Shown here piece after piece: positions 42,447 through 44,323 of a stretch of DNA of 44,323 nt. The stretch is from positions 1-44,323 of the forward strand of contig JAEYCB010000056.1 of NCBI GenBank assembly GCA_023404345.1, read 5' to 3'. The first letter of the stretch is position 1, and each line of letters begins with the position of its first letter. Origin of the DNA: Bacillota bacterium (GTDB lineage: Bacteria > Bacillota > Clostridia > Christensenellales > Aristaeellaceae). Position numbers and translations under genes: made by a program. The notes below the pieces were generated by a model. It was not told where the DNA came from. It ran no database searches and saw nothing but the letters and a program-made list of their open reading frames with translations.

Positions 42447-43838
42447 TCAGCCCTTCTGATGGATATACTCGTCGATGGCCTGCGCGGCGTTCTTGCCCGC
42501 GCCCATGGCCAGAATCACGGTGGCCGCGCCGGTCACGGCGTCGCCGCCCGCGTACACGCCTTCGCGCGTGGTCAGGCCGCTTTCGCCCTGCACGATCAGG
42601 CAGCCGCGGCGATCAGCCTCCAGCCCCGGCGTGGTGGAGCGGATGAGCGGGTTGGGGCTGGTGCCGATGGACATGATCATCGTGTCAACGTCCAGCACAA
42701 AGTCGCTTCCCTCCTGGACGATGGGACGGCGGCGGCCGCTTTCATCCGGCTCGCCCAAAGTCATGCGCACGCAGCGCATGCCGCATACGTTGCCGTTTTC
42801 ATCGCCCAGCACCTCCACGGGATTGCACAGGGTGTGGAAGATGATGCCCTCCTCCTGCGCGTGCTCGACCTCCTCGCGGCGGGCGGGCATCTCCTCCAGT
42901 CCGCGGCGGTACACGATGAACACTTCCTCCGCGCCCAGACGCTTGGCGCAGCGCGCCGCGTCCATGGCTACGTTGCCGCCGCCCACCACCGCCACGCGGC
43001 GGGAATGCTTGATGGGCGTGGCGCTTTCCGGCAGGTAGGCTTTCATCAGGTTGATGCGGGTCAGGTATTCGTTGGCCGAATACACGCCCTTGAGGCTTTC
43101 GCCGGGGATGCCCATGAAGCGGGGCAGGCCCGCGCCGCTGCCGATGAACAGCGCCTCGTAGCCCATCTCGAACAGCTCATCCACGGTAAGCGTCTTGCCT
43201 ACGACGGTGTTGCATTCAATTTCTACGCCCAGCGCGCGCAGGCCATCGATTTCCTCCTGCACGATCTGCTTGGGCAGACGAAATTCGGGGATGCCGTAGC
43301 TCAGCACGCCGCCCGGCAGGTGCAGCGCCTCAAAAATGGTCACGGCATAGCCCAACTTGGCCAGATCGCCCGCGCAGGTCAGTCCGCTGGGGCCAGCGCC
43401 GATCACGGCAACCTTGTGCCCATTGGGCGCGGGCTTTGCCGCAGGGGCGCTTTTCTGAGCACGGTGCCAGTCCGCCACGAAGCGCTCCAGACGGCCGATG
43501 CCCACCGGCTCACCCTTGATGCCACGCACGCACTGGCCCTCGCACTGGCTTTCCTGCGGGCACACGCGACCGCACACCGCCGGCAGCGACGTGGAGCGGG
43601 AAAGCACCTCGTACGCGCCTTCAAAATCCTCATGGGCCACCCGCTCGATAAACGCGGGAATGTCGATACGCACGGGGCAGGCAGATACGCAGGGCTTGTT
43701 TTTGCAGTTCAGGCACCGTTTGGCTTCGCCCACCGCCATTTCGCGGGTATAGCCCAGAGCGACCTCGCTGAAATTCTTGTTGCGCACATCCGGCGCCTGA
43801 GCGGGCATGGGCGTCTTTTTCGGATTCATATCAGGCAT
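42447..43838 (-). CDS. NfnB / GltD-like NADPH-dependent oxidoreductase subunit
   Basis: A 463-residue flavoprotein often annotated as glutamate synthase small subunit (GltA/GltD-like). The N-terminal region has two Cys sets for [4Fe-4S] clusters: C42, C45, C50, C54 and C89, C93, C99, C103. FAD binding is at VAVIGAGPSG (143-152) and NAD(P)H binding at VAVVGGGNVAMDAAR. No large glutamate synthase subunit is adjacent. The partner upstream is an FNR-like subunit, so NfnAB-type electron-bifurcating NADH:ferredoxin:NADP+ oxidoreductase is the better call. ATG 43838 lies 9 nt after AAAAGGAGG; its first 8 nt overlap the upstream gene. Confidence 0.85.
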   Translation of the reverse strand: MPDMNPKKTPMPAQAPDVRNKNFSEVALGYTREMAVGEAKRCLNCKNKPCVSACPVRIDIPAFIERVAHEDFEGAYEVLSRSTSLPAVCGRVCPQESQCEGQCVRGIKGEPVGIGRLERFVADWHRAQKSAPAAKPAPNGHKVAVIGAGPSGLTCAGDLAKLGYAVTIFEALHLPGGVLSYGIPEFRLPKQIVQEEIDGLRALGVEIECNTVVGKTLTVDELFEMGYEALFIGSGAGLPRFMGIPGESLKGVYSANEYLTRINLMKAYLPESATPIKHSRRVAVVGGGNVAMDAARCAKRLGAEEVFIVYRRGLEEMPARREEVEHAQEEGIIFHTLCNPVEVLGDENGNVCGMRCVRMTLGEPDESGRRRPIVQEGSDFVLDVDTMIMSIGTSPNPLIRSTTPGLEADRRGCLIVQGESGLTTREGVYAGGDAVTGAATVILAMGAGKNAAQAIDEYIHQKG

Positions 43839-44323
43839 TGGGCTCAGCCTCCTTTTGGAACAGATGGCAGGCTTGCTCACGGGCATGCTGCTCAAAGTCG
43901 CGGTACATTGCGCCGCGGGCCATGGCCTCGTCAAAGTCCACAAGATGGCCGTCAAAGTCCGGGCCATCCACACAGGCGAACTTGGTTTCGCCGCCCACGG
44001 TGAGGCGGCAGCCGCCGCACATGCCGGTGCCGTCGATCATGATGGGGTTCATGCTGACCACGGTGTGGATGCCGTAGGGGCGGGTCATTTCGCACACGGC
44101 GCGCATCATCGGCATGGGGCCGATGGCAATCACCTGCTCATATTGCACGCCCGCGTCGAGCTGCCGCTTGAGCGCGTCGGTGACAAAGCCCTTGTCCCCG
44201 TTAGAGCCGTCGTCGGTCATGACGATCAGATTTTCCGCCGCCGCCTGCAATTCATCCAGGAGGATCGCCAATCCGATATTGCGGAAACCGACGATCACAT
44301 CGACCTTCGCGCCCAGCTCATGC
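43831..44323 (-). CDS. NfnA-like FAD/[2Fe-2S] subunit, truncated by the window edge
   Basis: The frame is open to the window edge; 163 C-terminal residues are visible. They include the NAD-binding end of a ferredoxin:NADP reductase-like domain (IAIGPMPMMRAV) and a Cys cluster in DGTGMCGGCRLTVGG ... FACVDGPDFDGHLVDF, typical of the [2Fe-2S] site in NfnA/PyrK/SudB proteins. Together with the coupled downstream gene it would form NfnAB. Its start lies beyond 44323. Confidence 0.85.
   Translation of the reverse strand, partial: HELGAKVDVIVGFRNIGLAILLDELQAAAENLIVMTDDGSNGDKGFVTDALKRQLDAGVQYEQVIAIGPMPMMRAVCEMTRPYGIHTVVSMNPIMIDGTGMCGGCRLTVGGETKFACVDGPDFDGHLVDFDEAMARGAMYRDFEQHAREQACHLFQKEAEPNA

Noticed and set aside
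42447..43838. Glutamate synthase small subunit
   Set aside because: The homology is to GltD-type flavoproteins, but no large subunit is next to it and the coupled partner is an FNR-like [2Fe-2S] protein, which points to NfnAB. The rest of the region outside the window could change this.

Overview
The window reads as chromosomal DNA from a GC-rich, anaerobic, probably spore-forming Clostridia-type Firmicute. The grounds are AGGAGG-type ribosome binding sites before nearly every gene, a pcrA-ligA pair preceded by a YerC/TrpR-like regulator, MutS2, a SpoIIP-like amidase, CotH and VTC proteins, and oxygen-sensitive oxidoreductases (indolepyruvate:ferredoxin oxidoreductase and an NfnAB-type flavoprotein). 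The lineage is an inference from gene content. No rRNA, tRNA, CRISPR array, integrase or insertion sequence was recognised.

Layout. 1-5051 (+): palindrome-rich leader, then a large membrane-anchored protein with three lamin-tail domains and a CotH kinase domain, a DUF4956 membrane protein and a VTC-type polyphosphate polymerase, closed by a bidirectional terminator. 5061-15570 (-): MFS transporter; peptidase U32 - mutS2 - response regulator - histidine kinase - aroK; cyclophilin; ispE. A perfect palindrome holding two facing -10 boxes lies between ispE and the next + strand unit. 15646-20073 (+): DUF1934 protein, orphan gene, metallo-beta-lactamase-fold hydrolase, a divergent CTP synthase lacking the glutaminase cysteine, and a spermidine-synthase-like protein. 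20079-26521 (-): ligA, pcrA, yerC-like gene, SpoIIP-like amidase, DUF1614 protein. 26789-36067 (+): two phenylacetate-CoA ligases flanking iorAB, an ACT protein, alr, a membrane protein, rsmD, coaD and a coiled-coil protein. 36223-39677 (+): MacA/MacB-like pair and an MsmX/UgpC-type ATPase. 39810-42178 (+): ECF sigma factor, membrane anti-sigma candidate and an exported protein, behind an ECF-type promoter. 42191-42440: dense hairpin array. 42447-44323 (-): NfnB and the truncated end of NfnA.

How the genes fit together. IorAB with two aryl-CoA ligases suggests fermentation of aromatic amino acids through arylpyruvates and aryl-CoA. The reduced ferredoxin it makes could exchange with NAD(P)H through NfnAB. 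IspE, AroK, CTP synthase, CoaD, Alr, RsmD, MutS2, LigA and PcrA are housekeeping. Three items deserve most attention. First, the CTP synthase homologue (17334-18935) has Gly in place of the catalytic Cys, Asp at a metal-ligand Glu and a rewritten synthetase loop. Second, the LTD/CotH - DUF4956 - VTC locus looks like an uncharacterised surface modification or polyphosphate system. Third, the hairpin array at 42191-42440 contains two diverged copies of one 37-nt palindrome.
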